Assembly (NCBI GenBank): GCA_002841435.1
Contig: PGZS01000005.1
Span: 1 to 42,608 of the forward strand
Origin: Firmicutes bacterium HGW-Firmicutes-3
GTDB lineage: Bacteria > Bacillota > Clostridia > Lachnospirales > Vallitaleaceae
Direction: 5' to 3'
Length of the DNA: 42,608 nucleotides
Shown here: positions 42,490-42,608 of the stretch, piece by piece
Numbering within the stretch: position 1 is the first letter of the stretch
Layout of the letters: each line of letters starts with the position of its first letter
Program-made: the position numbers and the translations under genes
The notes under the pieces: model-generated
The model's database searches: none
Seen by the model: the letters and a program-made list of their open reading frames with translations, nothing else
Told to the model about the DNA's origin: nothing

Positions 42490-42608
42490 ATGCGTTTAGA
42501 TTATAGTATTGTTCTTCATTTTTTACGTAAAGAAGCGGATATCCAAAAGTATTTCGTAAACTTAAAGTCTGCAATAAAATCTGGAGGCTATGTTTTACTG
42601 GCAGAGTT
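42490..42608 (+). pseudogene. Class I SAM methyltransferase fragment, cut by the window end
   Basis: From ATG 42490 the frame reads RLDYSIVLHFLRKEADIQKY and then IKSGGYVLLAEF up to the right edge. This corresponds to the middle of a class I methyltransferase (the strand after motif II and the GGYVLLAEF strand); the SAM-binding N-terminal half is not present upstream in any frame I read. So the left side seems deleted, and the right side lies outside the window. GAGGG directly abuts the ATG, a poor start. Confidence 0.5.

Noticed and set aside
42472-42508. Similarity to 11411-11450 (AAGAATTGATTTGAG and following TTTAGATTATA)
   Set aside because: Both look like TTGATT-17/18-TATA(A/G)T promoters; shared promoter consensus and AT-rich sequence explain the match without common origin.

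Overview
The window looks like a chromosomal segment of a low-GC Gram-positive bacterium of the class Clostridia. The grounds are strong AGGAGG-type ribosome-binding sites, TTG and GTG starts, an RNase Y tail, an S-layer-homology (SLH) surface protein, an EpsG-type polymerase and A/T-rich third codon positions. I cannot fix the genus from sequence alone. Nearly all genes lie on the + strand; only two (an AAA ATPase and a TPR/SH3 protein) are on the minus strand.

Layout. 1-5.7 kb is housekeeping: the tail of rny, a PLP aminotransferase, a compact purB-proC-nudix operon, and a XerC/D-type recombinase preceded by a nested inverted-repeat region that may be a structured RNA. 5.9-7.8 kb holds an unusual chemoreceptor-like protein with an MCP signalling domain followed by a C-terminal PhnD-like binding domain predicted to lie in the cytosol. 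8.2-11.4 kb carries an SLH beta-helix surface protein and a GDP-mannose-forming enzyme. 11.6-15.5 kb is a decayed area: an AbrB-like small protein, a CDP-alcohol phosphatidyltransferase with an apparent 1-nt frameshift at its start, and an amino-acid ABC transporter whose ATPase gene start is fused in frame to a headless solute-binding protein, followed by two intact permeases and a cytidylate-kinase-like gene.

15.6-21.5 kb is the most interesting part. It holds an AlbA_2/Schlafen-type gene behind a set of repeated half-sites, then a short membrane ORF translationally coupled to a regulator made of a PEP-hydrolase-like TIM barrel joined to an AraC-type DNA-binding domain. A UPF0261 (Tm-1 N-terminal-like) protein, a second TIM barrel of the same family and a DUF1097 membrane protein follow. 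The two enzyme-type genes match the two halves of the plant Tm-1 protein, and the regulator appears to have recruited a copy of the enzyme as its sensor. A 47-bp exact copy of the DUF1097 gene tail lies 5.8 kb upstream, so the module is bracketed by direct repeats.

21.5-24.3 kb has a DUF4143-type ATPase, an orphan NPCBM-like domain and a TPR/SH3 protein. After about 0.9 kb of noncoding AT-rich DNA, 25.2-37.5 kb is a surface polysaccharide locus: PglF/CapD-like dehydratase, PglD-like acetyltransferase, PglC-like initiating sugar transferase (with a decayed second copy), epimerase, two glycosyltransferases, polysaccharide deacetylase, ATP-grasp ligase, EpsG-like polymerase, pyruvyl transferase and a MurJ-type flippase. 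The part from about 29.4 kb is visibly more AT-rich than the flanks. 37.5-42.6 kb is another decayed region: an IS3-type transposase remnant, a SOUL protein, a NERD-HRDC protein, an HD-GYP gene with a nonsense codon and an internal deletion, a 37-bp tandem repeat, a RelA/SpoT-domain synthetase and the end of a methyltransferase gene.
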